Part shown: positions 40,101-54,700 of the stretch, piece after piece
Position numbering within the stretch: the stretch's first letter is position 1
Layout: every line of letters starts with the position of its first letter
NCBI RefSeq assembly: GCF_050948215.1
Contig: NW_027488708.1
Coordinates: 186,001 to 250,000 of the forward strand
Reading direction: 5' to 3'
Length of the DNA: 64,000 bases
Source of the DNA: Halictus rubicundus
Lineage: Eukaryota > Arthropoda > Insecta > Hymenoptera > Halictidae
The notes under the pieces: generated by a model
The model's input: only the letters and a program-made list of their open reading frames with translations
Database searches by the model: none
Told to the model about the DNA's origin: nothing
Program-made: the position numbers and the translations under genes

Positions 40101-41589
40101 ATCCTATCCTCTATCCTATCCTATCCTCTATCCTATCCTATCCTCTATCCTATCCTATCCTCTATCCTATCCTATCCTCTATCCTATCCTATCCTCTATC
40201 CTATCCTCTATCCTCTATCCTATCCTATCCTCTATCGTATCCTATCCTCTATCCTATTAAATCCTATATCGTGTCCTCTATCCTATCCTATCCTCTATCC
40301 TATCCTATCCTCTATCCTATCCTATCCTCTATCCTATCCTATCCTCTATCCTATCCTATCCTCTATCCTATATTATCCTCTATCCTAACCCATCCTCTAT
40401 CCTATCCTATCCTCTATCCTATATTATCCTCTATCCTATCCCATCCTCTATCCTATCCTATCCTCTATCCTATCCTATCCTCTATCCTATCCTTTCTTCT
40501 ATCCTATCCTATTCTCTATCCTATCCTATCCTCTATCCTATCGTATCCTCTATCGTATCCTATCCTCTATCCTATTAAATGCTATATCGTATCCTCTATC
40601 CTATCCTATCCTCTATCCTATCCTATCCTCTATCCTATCCTATCCTCTATCCTATCCTATCCTCTATCCTACCCTATCCTCTATCCTATCCTATCCTCTA
40701 TCCTATCCTATCCTCTATCCTATCCTATCCTCTATCCTATCCTATCCTGTATCATATCCTATCCTCTATCCTATCCTATCCTCTATCCTATTCTATCCTC
40801 TATCCTATCCAATCCTATATCCTATTCTCTATCCTATCCTATCCTCTATCCTATCCTATCCTTTATGGTATCCTATCCTCTATCCTATTAAATCCTATAT
40901 CGGATCCTCTATCCTATCCTATCCTCTATCGTATCCTATCCTCTATCCTATCCTATCCTCTATCCTATCCTATCCTCTATCCTATCCTATCCTCTATCCT
41001 ATATTATCCTCTATCCTATCCTATCCTCTATCCTATCCTATCCTCTATCCTATCCTATCCTCTATCCTATCCTATCCTCTATCCCATCCTATTCTCCATC
41101 CTATCCTATCCTCTATCCTATCCTATCCTCTATCATATCCTATCCTCTATCCTATCCTATCCTATATCCTATCCTATCCTCTATCCTATCCTATCCTCTA
41201 TCCTATCCTATCCTCTATCCTATCCTATCCTCTATCCTATCCTATTCTCTATCCTATCCTATCCTCTATCCTATCCTATCCTCTATCCTATCCTATCCTC
41301 TATCCTATCGTATCCTCTATCCTATCCTATCCCCTATCCTATCCTATCCTCTATCCTATCCTATCCTCTATCCTATCCTATCCTCTATCCTATCCTATCC
41401 TCTATCGTATCCTATCCTCTATCCTATTAAATCCTATATCGTATCCTCTATCCTATCCTATCCTCTATCGTATCCTATCCTCTATCCTATCCTATCCTCT
41501 ATCCTATCCTATCCTCTATCCTATCCTATTCTCTATCCTATCCTATCCTCTATCCTATCCTATCCTCTATCCTATCCTATCCTCTATCC

Positions 41590-44500
41590 TATCCTATCCT
41601 CTATCCTATCCTATCCTCAATCCTATCCTATCCTCTATCCTATCCTATCCTCTATCGTATCCTATACTCTACCCTATTAAATCCTATATCGTATCCTCTA
41701 TCCTATCCTATCCTCTATCGTATCATATCCTCTATCCTATCCTATCCTCTATCGTATCCTATCCTCCATCCTATCCTATCCTCTATCCTATATTATCCTC
41801 TATCCTATCCCATCCTCTATCCTATCCTATCCTCTATCCTATCCTATCCTCTATCCTATCCTATCGTCTATCCTATTAAATCCTATATCGTATCCTCTAT
41901 CATATCCTATCCTCTATCCTATCCTATCCTCTATCCTATCCTTATCCTCTATCGTATCCTATCCTCTATCCTATCCCATCCTCTATCCTATCCTATCCTC
42001 TATCCTATCCTATCCTCTATCCTATCCTATCCTCTATCCTATCCTATTCTCTATCCTATCCTATCCTCTATCCTATCCTATCCTATATCCTATTCTCTAT
42101 CCTATCCAATCCTCTATCCTATCCTATCCTCTATCCTATCCTATCCTGTATCATATCCTATCCTCTATCCTATCCTATCCTCTATCCTATTCTATCCTCT
42201 ATCCTATCCAATCCTATATCCTATTCTCTATCCTATCCTATCCTCTATCCTATCCTATCCTTTATGGTATCCTATCCTCTATCCTATTAAATCCTATATC
42301 GGATCCTCTATCCTATCCTATCCTCTATCGTATCCTATCCTCTATCCTATCCTATCCTCTATCCTATCCTATCCTCTATCCTATCCTATCCTCTATCCTA
42401 TCCTATCCTCTATCCTATATTATCCTCTATCCTATCCTATCCTCTATCCTATCCTATCCTCTATCCTATCCTATCCTCTATCCTATCCTATCCTCTATCC
42501 TATCCCATCCTCTATCCTATCCTATCCTCTATCCTATCCTATCCTCTAACCTATCCTATCCTCTATCGTATCCTATTCTCTATCCTATCCTATCCTCTAT
42601 CCTATCCTATCCTCTATCGTATCCTATCCTCTATCCTATTAAATCCTATATCGTATCCTCTATCATATCCTATCCTCTATCCTATCCTATCCTCTATCCT
42701 ATCCTATCCTCTATCCTATCCTTATCCTCTATCGTATCCTATCCTCTATCCTATCCTATCCTCTATCCTATCCTATCCTCTATCCTATCCTATCCTCTAT
42801 CCTATCCTTATCCTCTATCGTATCCTATCCTCTATCCTATCCTATCCTCTATCCTATCCTATCCTCTATCCTATCCTATCCTCTATCCTATCCTATCCTC
42901 TATCCTATCCTATCCTCTATCCTATATTATCCTCTATCCTATCCCATCCTCTATCCTATCCTATCCTCTATCCTATATTATCCTCTATCCTATCCCATCC
43001 TCTATCCTATCCTATCCTCTATCCTATCCTTTCCTCTATCCTATCCTATTCTCTATCCTATCCTATCCTCTATCCTATCGTATCCTCTATCGTATCCTAT
43101 CCTCTATCCTATCCTATCCTCTATCCTATCCTATCCTCTATCCTATCCTATCCTCTATCCTATCCTATCCTCTATCCTATCCTATCCTCTATCCTATCCT
43201 CTATCCTCTATCCTATCCTATCCTCTATCGTATCCTATCCTCTATCCTATCCCATCTTCTATCCTATCCTATCCTCTATCCTATCCTTTCCTCTATCCTA
43301 TCCTATTCTCTATCCTATCCTATCCTCTATCCTATCGTATCCTCTATCGTATCCTATCCTCTATCCTATCCTATCCTCTCTCCTATCCTATCCTCTATCC
43401 TATCCTATCCTCTATCCTATCCTATCCTCTATCCTATCCTCTATCCTCTATCCTATCCTATCCTCTATCGTATCCTATCCTCTATCCTATCCCATCTTCT
43501 ATCCTATCCTATCCTCTATCCTATCCTTTCCTCTATCCTATCCTATTCTCTATCCCATCCTATTCTCTATCCTATCCTATCCTCTATCCTATCCTATCCT
43601 ATATCCTATCCTATCCTCTATCCTATCCTATCCTCTATCCTATCCTATCCTCTATCCAATCCTATCCTCTATCCTATCCTATTCTCTATCCTATCCTATC
43701 CTCTATCCTATCCTATCCTCTATCCTATCCTATCCTCTATCCTATCCTATCCTCTATCCTATCCTATCCCCTATCCTATCCTATCCTCTATCCTATCCTA
43801 TCCTCTATCCTATCCTATCCTCTATCCTATCCTATCCTCTATCGTATCCTATACTCTATCCTATTAAATCCTATATCGTATCCTCTATCCTATCCTATCC
43901 TCTATCGTATCATATCCTCTATCCTATCCTATCCTCTATCGTATCCTATCCTCCATCCTATCCTATCCTATTCTCTATCCTATCCTATCCTCTATCCTAT
44001 CGTATCCTCTATCGTATCCTATCCTCTATCCTATCCTATCCTCTCTCCTATCCTATCCTCTATCCTATATTATCCTCTATCCTATCCCATCCTCTATCCT
44101 ATCCTATCCTCTATCCTATCCTATCCTCTATCCTATCCTATCGTCTATCCTATTAAATCCTATATCGTATCCTCTATCATATCCTATCCTCTATCCTATC
44201 CTATCCTCTATCCTATCCTTATCCTCTATCGTATCCTATCCTCTATCCTATCCCATCCTCTATCCTATCCTATCCTCTATCCTATCCTATCCTCTATCCT
44301 ATCCTATCCTCTATCCTATCCTATTCTCTATCCTATCCTATCCTCTATCCTATCCTATCCTCTATCCTATCCTATCCTGTATCATATCCTATCCTCTATC
44401 CTATCCTATCCTCTATCCTATTCTATCCTCTATCCTATCCAATCCTATATCCTATTCTCTATCCTATCCAATCCCCTATCCTATCCTATCCGCTATCCTA

Positions 44501-46606
44501 TCCAATCCTATATCCTATCCTCTATCCTATCCTATCCTTTATCGTATCCTATCCTCTATCCTATTAAATCCTATATCGTATCCTCTATCATGTCCTATCC
44601 TCTATCCTATCCTATCCTCTATCCTATCCTTATCCTCTATCGTATCCTATCCTCTATCCTATCCTATCCTCTATCCTATCCCATCCTCTATCCTATCCTA
44701 TCGTCTATCCTATAATATCCTCTATCCTATCCTACCCTCTGTTCTATCCTATCCTCTATCCTATCCTATCCTCTATCCTATCCTGTCTTCTATCCTGTCC
44801 TATACTCTACCCTATACTATCCTGTATCCCATCCTATCATCTATTATATAATATCCTCTATCCAATGCAATCCCCTATCCTATCCTCCATCCTATCCTAT
44901 CCTCTATCCTATCCCATCCTCTATCGTATCCTATACTCTATCATATCCTATCCTCAATCCTATCCTATCCTCTACCTTATCGTATCCTCTATCCCATCCT
45001 ATCCTCCATCCAATCCTATCCTATCCTCTATCGAATCCTATCCTCTATCCTTTCCTATCCTCTATCCTATCCTATCCTGTATCCTGTCCTATCCTCTATC
45101 TTATCCTATCCTCTATCCCATCCTATCCTCCATCCTATCCTATCCTCTATCCTATCCTATCCTCTATCCTATCCTATCCTCTGTCCTATCCCATCCTCTA
45201 TCGTAACCTATCCTCAATCCTATCCTATTCCTCTATCCTATGCTATCCTCTATCCTTTCCAATCCTCTGTCTCATGCTATCCTCTATGCAATCCTATCCT
45301 GTATCCTATACTACCCTCTATCCAATCTTATCCCCTATCCTTTCCTATCCTCTATCATATCCTATCCTCTATCCTATCCTATCCTCTATCTTATCCTATC
45401 CTCTATCCCATCCTATCGACCATCCTATCTTATCCTCTATCCTATCCCATCTTCTATCTTATCATATCCTCTATCCCATCCTATCCTCCAACCTATCCTA
45501 TCCTCTATCCTATCCTATCCTATATCCAATTCTATCCTCTATCCTATCCTGACCTCTATCCTATCCTATACTATATCCTATACTATCCTCTATCCTATCC
45601 TCTATCCTATCCTATCCTCTATCCTATCCTATCCTCAATCCTATCCTATCCTATCCTCTATCCTATCCTATCCTCTATCATATCCTATCCTCTATCGTAT
45701 CCTATACTCTATCCTATTAAATCCTATATCGTATCCTCTATCCTATCCTATCCTCTATCCTATCCTATCCTCTATCGTATCCTATCCTCTATCCTATCCT
45801 ATCCTGTATCCTATCCTATCCTCTATCCTATCCTATCATCTATCCTATCCTATCCTGTATCATATCCTATCCTCTATCCTATCCTATCCTCTATCCTATT
45901 CTATCCTCTATCCTATCCAATCCTATGTCCTATTCTCTATCCTATCCAATCCCCTATCCTATCCTATCCGCTATCCTATCCAATCCTATATCCTATCCTC
46001 TATCCTATCCTATCCTTTATCGTATCCTATCCTCTATCCTATTAAATCCTATATCGTATCCTCTATCCTATCCTATCCTCTATCGTATCCTATCCTCTAT
46101 CCTATCCTATCCTCTATCCTATCCTTTCCTCTATCCTATCCTATCCTATATCCTATATTATCCTCTATCCTATCCTATCCTCTATCCTATCCTATTCTCT
46201 ATCCTATCCTATCCTCTATCCTATCCTATCCTCTATCCTATCCTATTCTCTATCCTATCCTATCCTCTATCGTATCCTATCCTCTATCCTATTAAATCCT
46301 ATATCGTATCCTCTATCCTATCCTATCCTCTATCGTATCATATCCTCTATCCTATATTATCCTCTATCCTATCCCATCCTCTATCCTATCCTATCCTCTA
46401 TCCTATCCTATCCTCTATCCTATCCTATCCTCTATCGTATCCTATTCTCTATCCTATCCTATCCTCTATCCTATCCTATCCTCTATCGTATCCTATCCTC
46501 TATCGTATCCTCTATCCTATCCTATCCTCTATCGTATCCTCTATCATATCCTATCCTCTATCCTATCCTATCCTCTATCCTATCCTTATCCTCTATCGTA
46601 TCCTAT
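41590..46606. repeat. about 5.0-kb satellite segment, copy 1
   Basis: This is repeated at 46.76-51.72 kb. Anchors give offset 5170 (ACCCTATTAAATCC 41671/46841; TTTATGG 42261/47431; CCTCTCTCC 43376/48546), then 5204 after 34 extra bp in copy 2 near 48.77 kb, then 5114 after 90 extra bp in copy 1 near 43.97 kb (44865/49979, 45240/50354, 45925/51039). The flanks differ at about 41,589 and 46,606. The segment contains a diverged island at 44.70-45.60 kb. No gene is seen. Confidence 0.88.
44702..45600. repeat. diverged-type island inside homogenised satellite (copy 1)
   Basis: It carries the rare word series of the left third: CTATAATATCC, CCTCTGTTC, CTGTCTTC, TATTATATAATATCC, CCAATGCAATCCCC, CTCATGCTATCC. 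The first part matches about 1.77-2.59 kb. The part near 45.41-45.50 kb (TCGACCATCC, CCAACCTATCC) matches about 3.65-3.74 kb. The order is therefore that of the left region with an internal deletion. Confidence 0.82.
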
Positions 46607-46759
46607 TCTCTATCCTATCCTATCCTCTATCCTATCCTATCCTCTATCGTATCCTATCCTCTATCGTATCCTCTATCCTATCCTATCCTCTATCGTATCC
46701 TCTATCATATCCTATCCTCTATCCTATCCTATCCTCTATCCTATCCTTATCCTCTATCG

Positions 46760-49700
46760 TATCCTATCCTCTATCCTATCCTATCCTCAATCCTATCCTA
46801 TCCTCTATCCTATCCTATCCTCTATCGTATCCTATACTCTACCCTATTAAATCCTATATCGTATCCTCTATCCTATCCTATCCTCTATCGTATCATATCC
46901 TCTATCCTATCCTATCCTCTATCGTATCCTATCCTCCATCCTATCCTATCCTCTATCCTATATTATCCTCTATCCTATCCCATCCTCTATCCTATCCTAT
47001 CCTCTATCCTATCCTATCCTCTATCCTATCCTATCGTCTATCCTATTAAATCCTATATCGTATCCTCTATCATATCCTATCCTCTATCCTATCCTATCCT
47101 CTATCCTATCCTTATCCTCTATCGTATCCTATCCTCTATCCTATCCCATCCTCTATCCTATCCTATCCTCTATCCTATCCTATCCTCTATCCTATCCTAT
47201 CCTCTATCCTATCCTATTCTCTATCCTATCCTATCCTCTATCCTATCCTATCCTATATCCTATTCTCTATCCTATCCAATCCTCTATCCTATCCTATCCT
47301 CTATCCTATCCTATCCTGTATCATATCCTATCCTCTATCCTATCCTATCCTCTATCCTATTCTATCCTCTATCCTATCCAATCCTATATCCTATTCTCTA
47401 TCCTATCCTATCCTCTATCCTATCCTATCCTTTATGGTATCCTATCCTCTATCCTATTAAATCCTATATCGGATCCTCTATCCTATCCTATCCTCTATCG
47501 TATCCTATCCTCTATCCTATCCTATCCTCTATCCTATCCTATCCTCTATCCTATCCTATCCTCTATCCTATCCTATCCTCTATCCTATATTATCCTCTAT
47601 CCTATCCTATCCTCTATCCTATCCTATCCTCTATCCTATCCTATCCTCTATCCTATCCTATCCTCTATCCTATCCCATCCTCTATCCTATCCTATCCTCT
47701 ATCCTATCCTATCCTCTAACCTATCCTATCCTCTATCGTATCCTATTCTCTATCCTATCCTATCCTCTATCCTATCCTATCCTCTATCGTATCCTATCCT
47801 CTATCCTATTAAATCCTATATCGTATCCTCTATCATATCCTATCCTCTATCCTATCCTATCCTCTATCCTATCCTATCCTCTATCCTATCCTTATCCTCT
47901 ATCGTATCCTATCCTCTATCCTATCCTATCCTCTATCCTATCCTATCCTCTATCCTATCCTATCCTCTATCCTATCCTTATCCTCTATCGTATCCTATCC
48001 TCTATCCTATCCTATCCTCTATCCTATCCTATCCTCTATCCTATCCTATCCTCTATCCTATCCTATCCTCTATCCTATCCTATCCTCTATCCTATATTAT
48101 CCTCTATCCTATCCCATCCTCTATCCTATCCTATCCTCTATCCTATATTATCCTCTATCCTATCCCATCCTCTATCCTATCCTATCCTCTATCCTATCCT
48201 TTCCTCTATCCTATCCTATTCTCTATCCTATCCTATCCTCTATCCTATCGTATCCTCTATCGTATCCTATCCTCTATCCTATCCTATCCTCTATCCTATC
48301 CTATCCTCTATCCTATCCTATCCTCTATCCTATCCTATCCTCTATCCTATCCTATCCTCTATCCTATCCTCTATCCTCTATCCTATCCTATCCTCTATCG
48401 TATCCTATCCTCTATCCTATCCCATCTTCTATCCTATCCTATCCTCTATCCTATCCTTTCCTCTATCCTATCCTATTCTCTATCCTATCCTATCCTCTAT
48501 CCTATCGTATCCTCTATCGTATCCTATCCTCTATCCTATCCTATCCTCTCTCCTATCCTATCCTCTATCCTATCCTATCCTCTATCCTATCCTATCCTCT
48601 ATCCTATCCTCTATCCTCTATCCTATCCTATCCTCTATCGTATCCTATCCTCTATCCTATCCCATCTTCTATCCTATCCTATCCTCTATCCTATCCTTTC
48701 CTCTATCCTATCCTATTCTCTATCCCATCCTATTCTCTATCCTATCCTATCCTCTATCCTATCCTATACTCTATCATATCCTATCCTCTATCCTATCCTA
48801 TCCTATATCCTATCCTATCCTCTATCCTATCCTATCCTCTATCCTATCCTATCCTCTATCCAATCCTATCCTCTATCCTATCCTATTCTCTATCCTATCC
48901 TATCCTCTATCCTATCCTATCCTCTATCCTATCCTATCCTCTATCCTATCCTATCCTCTATCCTATCCTATCCCCTATCCTATCCTATCCTCTATCCTAT
49001 CCTATCCTCTATCCTATCCTATCCTCTATCCTATCCTATCCTCTATCGTATCCTATACTCTATCCTATTAAATCCTATATCGTATCCTCTATCCTATCCT
49101 ATCCTCTATCGTATCATATCCTCTATCCTATCCTATCCTCTATCGTATCCTATCCTCCATCCTATCCTATCCTCTATCCTATATTATCCTCTATCCTATC
49201 CCATCCTCTATCCTATCCTATCCTCTATCCTATCCTATCCTCTATCCTATCCTATCGTCTATCCTATTAAATCCTATATCGTATCCTCTATCATATCCTA
49301 TCCTCTATCCTATCCTATCCTCTATCCTATCCTTATCCTCTATCGTATCCTATCCTCTATCCTATCCCATCCTCTATCCTATCCTATCCTCTATCCTATC
49401 CTATCCTCTATCCTATCCTATCCTCTATCCTATCCTATTCTCTATCCTATCCTATCCTCTATCCTATCCTATCCTCTATCCTATCCTATCCTGTATCATA
49501 TCCTATCCTCTATCCTATCCTATCCTCTATCCTATTCTATCCTCTATCCTATCCAATCCTATATCCTATTCTCTATCCTATCCAATCCCCTATCCTATCC
49601 TATCCGCTATCCTATCCAATCCTATATCCTATCCTCTATCCTATCCTATCCTTTATCGTATCCTATCCTCTATCCTATTAAATCCTATATCGTATCCTCT

Positions 49701-51720
49701 ATCATGTCCTATCCTCTATCCTATCCTATCCTCTATCCTATCCTTATCCTCTATCGTATCCTATCCTCTATCCTATCCTATCCTCTATCCTATCCCATCC
49801 TCTATCCTATCCTATCGTCTATCCTATAATATCCTCTATCCTATCCTACCCTCTGTTCTATCCTATCCTCTATCCTATCCTATCCTCTATCCTATCCTGT
49901 CTTCTATCCTGTCCTATACTCTACCCTATACTATCCTGTATCCCATCCTATCATCTATTATATAATATCCTCTATCCAATGCAATCCCCTATCCTATCCT
50001 CCATCCTATCCTATCCTCTATCCTATCCCATCCTCTATCGTATCCTATACTCTATCATATCCTATCCTCTATCCTATCCTATCCTCTACCTTATCGTATC
50101 CTCTATCCCATCCTATCCTCCATCCAATCCTATCCTATCCTCTATCGAATCCTATCCTCTATCCTTTCCTATCCTCTATCCTATCCTATCCTGTATCCTG
50201 TCCTATCCTCTATCTTATCCTATCCTCTATCCCATCCTATCCTCCATCCTATCCTATCCTCTATCCTATCCTATCCTCTATCCTATCCTATCCTCTGTCC
50301 TATCCCATCCTCTATCGTAACCTATCCTCAATCCTATCCTATTCCTCTATCCTATGCTATCCTCTATCCTTTCCAATCCTCTGTCTCATGCTATCCTCTA
50401 TGCAATCCTATCCTGTATCCTATACTACCCTCTATCCAATCTTATCCCCTATCCTTTCCTATCCTCTATCATATCCTATCCTCTATCCTATCCTATCCTC
50501 TATCTTATCCTATCCTCTATCCCATCCTATCGACCATCCTATCTTATCCTCTATCCTATCCCATCTTCTATCTTATCATATCCTCTATCCCATCCTATCC
50601 TCCAACCTATCCTATCCTCTATCCTATCCTATCCTATATCCAATTCTATCCTCTATCCTATCCTGACCTCTATCCTATCCTATACTATATCCTATACTAT
50701 CCTCTATCCTATCCTCTATCCTATCCTATCCTCTATCCTATCCTATCCTCAATCCTATCCTATCCTATCCTCTATCCTATCCTATCCTCTATCATATCCT
50801 ATCCTCTATCGTATCCTATACTCTATCCTATTAAATCCTATATCGTATCCTCTATCCTATCCTATCCTCTATCCTATCCTATCCTCTATCGTATCCTATC
50901 CTCTATCCTATCCTATCCTGTATCCTATCCTATCCTCTATCCTATCCTATCATCTATCCTATCCTATCCTGTATCATATCCTATCCTCTATCCTATCCTA
51001 TCCTCTATCCTATTCTATCCTCTATCCTATCCAATCCTATGTCCTATTCTCTATCCTATCCAATCCCCTATCCTATCCTATCCGCTATCCTATCCAATCC
51101 TATATCCTATCCTCTATCCTATCCTATCCTTTATCGTATCCTATCCTCTATCCTATTAAATCCTATATCGTATCCTCTATCCTATCCTATCCTCTATCGT
51201 ATCCTATCCTCTATCCTATCCTATCCTCTATCCTATCCTTTCCTCTATCCTATCCTATCCTATATCCTATATTATCCTCTATCCTATCCTATCCTCTATC
51301 CTATCCTATTCTCTATCCTATCCTATCCTCTATCCTATCCTATCCTCTATCCTATCCTATTCTCTATCCTATCCTATCCTCTATCGTATCCTATCCTCTA
51401 TCCTATTAAATCCTATATCGTATCCTCTATCCTATCCTATCCTCTATCGTATCATATCCTCTATCCTATATTATCCTCTATCCTATCCCATCCTCTATCC
51501 TATCCTATCCTCTATCCTATCCTATCCTCTATCCTATCCTATCCTCTATCGTATCCTATTCTCTATCCTATCCTATCCTCTATCCTATCCTATCCTCTAT
51601 CGTATCCTATCCTCTATCGTATCCTCTATCCTATCCTATCCTCTATCGTATCCTCTATCATATCCTATCCTCTATCCTATCCTATCCTCTATCCTATCCT
51701 TATCCTCTATCGTATCCTAT
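46760..51720. repeat. about 5.0-kb satellite segment, copy 2
   Basis: Second copy of the segment starting near 41,590, separated from it by about 150 bp. By eye the copies differ at isolated substitutions (for example CTCAATCC near 44,955 against CTCTATCC near 50,069), 34 bp gained and 90 bp absent. Confidence 0.88.
49816..50715. repeat. diverged-type island inside homogenised satellite (copy 2)
   Basis: Same island as at 44.70-45.60 kb, 5114 bp downstream, carried along by the 5-kb duplication. The flanking satellite is of the homogenised type on both sides. Confidence 0.82.
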
Positions 51721-54700
51721 CCTCTATCCTATCCTATCCTCTATCCTATCCTATCCTCTATCCTATCCTATCCTCTATCCTATCCTATCCTCTATCCTAT
51801 CCTATCCTCTATCCTATCCTATCCTCTATCCTATCCTATCCTCTATCCTATCCTATCCTCTATCCTATCCTATCCTCTATCCTATCCTATCCTCTATCCT
51901 ATCCTATCCTCTATCCTATCCTATCCTCTATCCTATATTATCCTCTATCCTATCCCATCCTCTATCCTATCCTATCCTCTATCCTATCCTATCCTCTATC
52001 CTATCCTTTCCTCTATCCTATCCTATTCTCTATCCTATCCTATCCTCTATCCTATCGTATCCTCTATCGTATCCTATCCTCTATCCTATTAAATCCTATA
52101 ACCTATCCTCTATCCTATCCTATCCTCTATCCTATCCTATCCTCTATCCTATCCTATCCTCTATCCTATCCTATCCTCTATCCTACCCTATTCTCTATCC
52201 TATCCTATCCTCTATCCTATCCTATCCTGTATCATATCCTATCCTCTATCCTATCCTATCCTGTATCATATCCTATCCTCTATCCTATCCTATCCTCTAT
52301 CCTATTCTATCCTCTATCCTATCCAATCCTATATCCTATTCTCTATCCTATCCAATCCCCTATCCTATCCTATCCGCTATCCTATCCAATCCTATATCCT
52401 ATCCTCTATCCTATCCTATCCTCTATCCTATTAAATCCTATATCGTATCCTCTATCATGACCTATCCTCTATCCTATCCTATCCTCTATCCTATCCTATC
52501 CTCTATCCTATCCTATCCTCTATCCTATATTATCCTCTATCCTATCCCATCCTCTATCCTATCCTATCCTCTATCCTATCCTATCCTCTATCCTATCCTT
52601 TCCTCTATCCTATCCTATTCTCTATCCTATCCTATCCTCTATCCTATCGTATCCTCTATCGTATCCTATCCTCTATCCTATTAAATCCTATAACCTATCC
52701 TCTATCCTATCCTATCCTCTATCCTATCCTATCCTCTATCCTATCCTATCCTCTATCCTATCCTATCCTCTATCCTATCCTATTCTCTATCCTATCCTAT
52801 CCTCTATCCTATCCTATCCTCTATCATATCCTATCCTCTATCCTATCCTATCCTGTATCATATCCTATCCTCTATCCTATCCTATCCTCTATCCTATTCT
52901 ATCCTCTATCCTATCCAATCCTATATCCTATTCTCTATCCTATCCAATCCCCTATCCTATCCTATCCGCTATCCTATCCAATCCTATATCCTATCCTCTA
53001 TCCTATTAAATCCTATATCGTATCCTCTATCATGACCTATCCTCTATCCTATCCTATCCTCTATCCTATCCTTATCCTCTATCGTATCCTATCCTCTATC
53101 CTATCCTATCCTCTATCCTATCCTATCCTCTATCCTATCCTATCCTCTATCCTATCCTTATCCTCTAGCGTATCCTATCCTCTATCCTATCCTATCCTCT
53201 ATCCTATCCTATCCTCTATCCTATCCTATCCTCTATCCTATCCTATCCTCTATCCTATCCTATCCTCTATCGTACCCTATCCTCTATCGTATCCTCTATC
53301 CTATCCTATCCTCTATCGTATCCTATCCTCTATCGTATCCTCTATTATATCCTATCCTCTATCCTATCCTATCCTCTATCCTATCCTTATCCTCTATCGT
53401 ATCCTATCCTCTATCCTATCCTATCCTCTATCCTATCCTATCCTCTATCCTATCCTATCCTCTATCCTATCCTATCCTCTATCCTATCCTATCCTCTATC
53501 CTATCCTATCCTCTATCCTATCCTATCCTCTATCCTATCCTATCCTCTATCCTATCCTATCCTCTATCCTATCCTATCCTCTATCCTATCCTATCCTCTA
53601 TCCTATCCTATCCTCTATCCTATCCTATCCTCTATCCTATCCTATCCTCTATCCTATCCTATCCTCTATCCTATATTATCCTCTATCCTATCCCATCCTC
53701 TATCCTGTCCTATCCTCTATCCTATCCTATCCTCTATCCTATCCTTTCCTCTATCCTATCCTATTCTCTATCCTATCCTATCCTCTATCCTATCGTATCC
53801 TCTATCGTATCCTATCCTCTATCCTATTAAATCCTATATCCTATCCTCTATCCTATCCTATCCTCTATCCTATCCTATCCTCTATCCTATCCCATCCTCT
53901 ATCCTATCCTATCCTCTATCCTATCCTATCCTCTATCCTATCCTATCCTCTATCCCATCCTATTCTCTATCCTATCCTATCCTCTATCCTATCCTATCCT
54001 CTATCATATCCTATCCTCTATCCTATCCTATCCTGTATCCTATCCTATCCTCTATCCTATCCTATCCTGTATCATATCCTATCCTCTATCCTATCCTATC
54101 CTCTATCCTATTCTATCCTCTATCCTATCCAATCCTATATCCTATTCTCTATCCTATCCTATCCTCTATCCTATCCTATCCTGTATCCTATCCTATCCTC
54201 TATCCTATCCTATCCTCTATCCTATCCTATCCTGTATCATATCCTATCCTCTATCCTATCCTATCCTCTATCCTATTCTATCCTCTATCCTATCCAATCC
54301 TATATCCTATTCTCTATCCTATCCAATCCCCTATCCTATCCTATCCGCTATCCTATCCAATCCTATATCCTATCCTCTATCCTATCCTATCCTTTATCGT
54401 TTCCTATCCTCTATCCTATTAAATCCTATATCGTATCCTCTATCCTATCCTATCCTCTATCCTATCCTATCCTCTATCCTATCCTATCCTCTATCCTATC
54501 CTATCCTCTATCCTATCCTATTCTCTATCCTATCCTATCCTCTATCGTATCCTATCCTCTATCCTATTAAATCCTATATCGTATCCTCTATCCTATCCTA
54601 TCCTCTATCGTATCATATTCTCTATCCTATCCTATCCTCTATCGTATCCTATCCTCCATCCTATCCTATCCTCTATCCTATATTATCCTCTATCCTATCC

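Noticed and set aside
37880..40110. Definite target-site duplication
   Set aside because: The 17-bp periodicity of the target makes overlap length ambiguous (2, 19 or a 15-bp loss all fit), so none is called.
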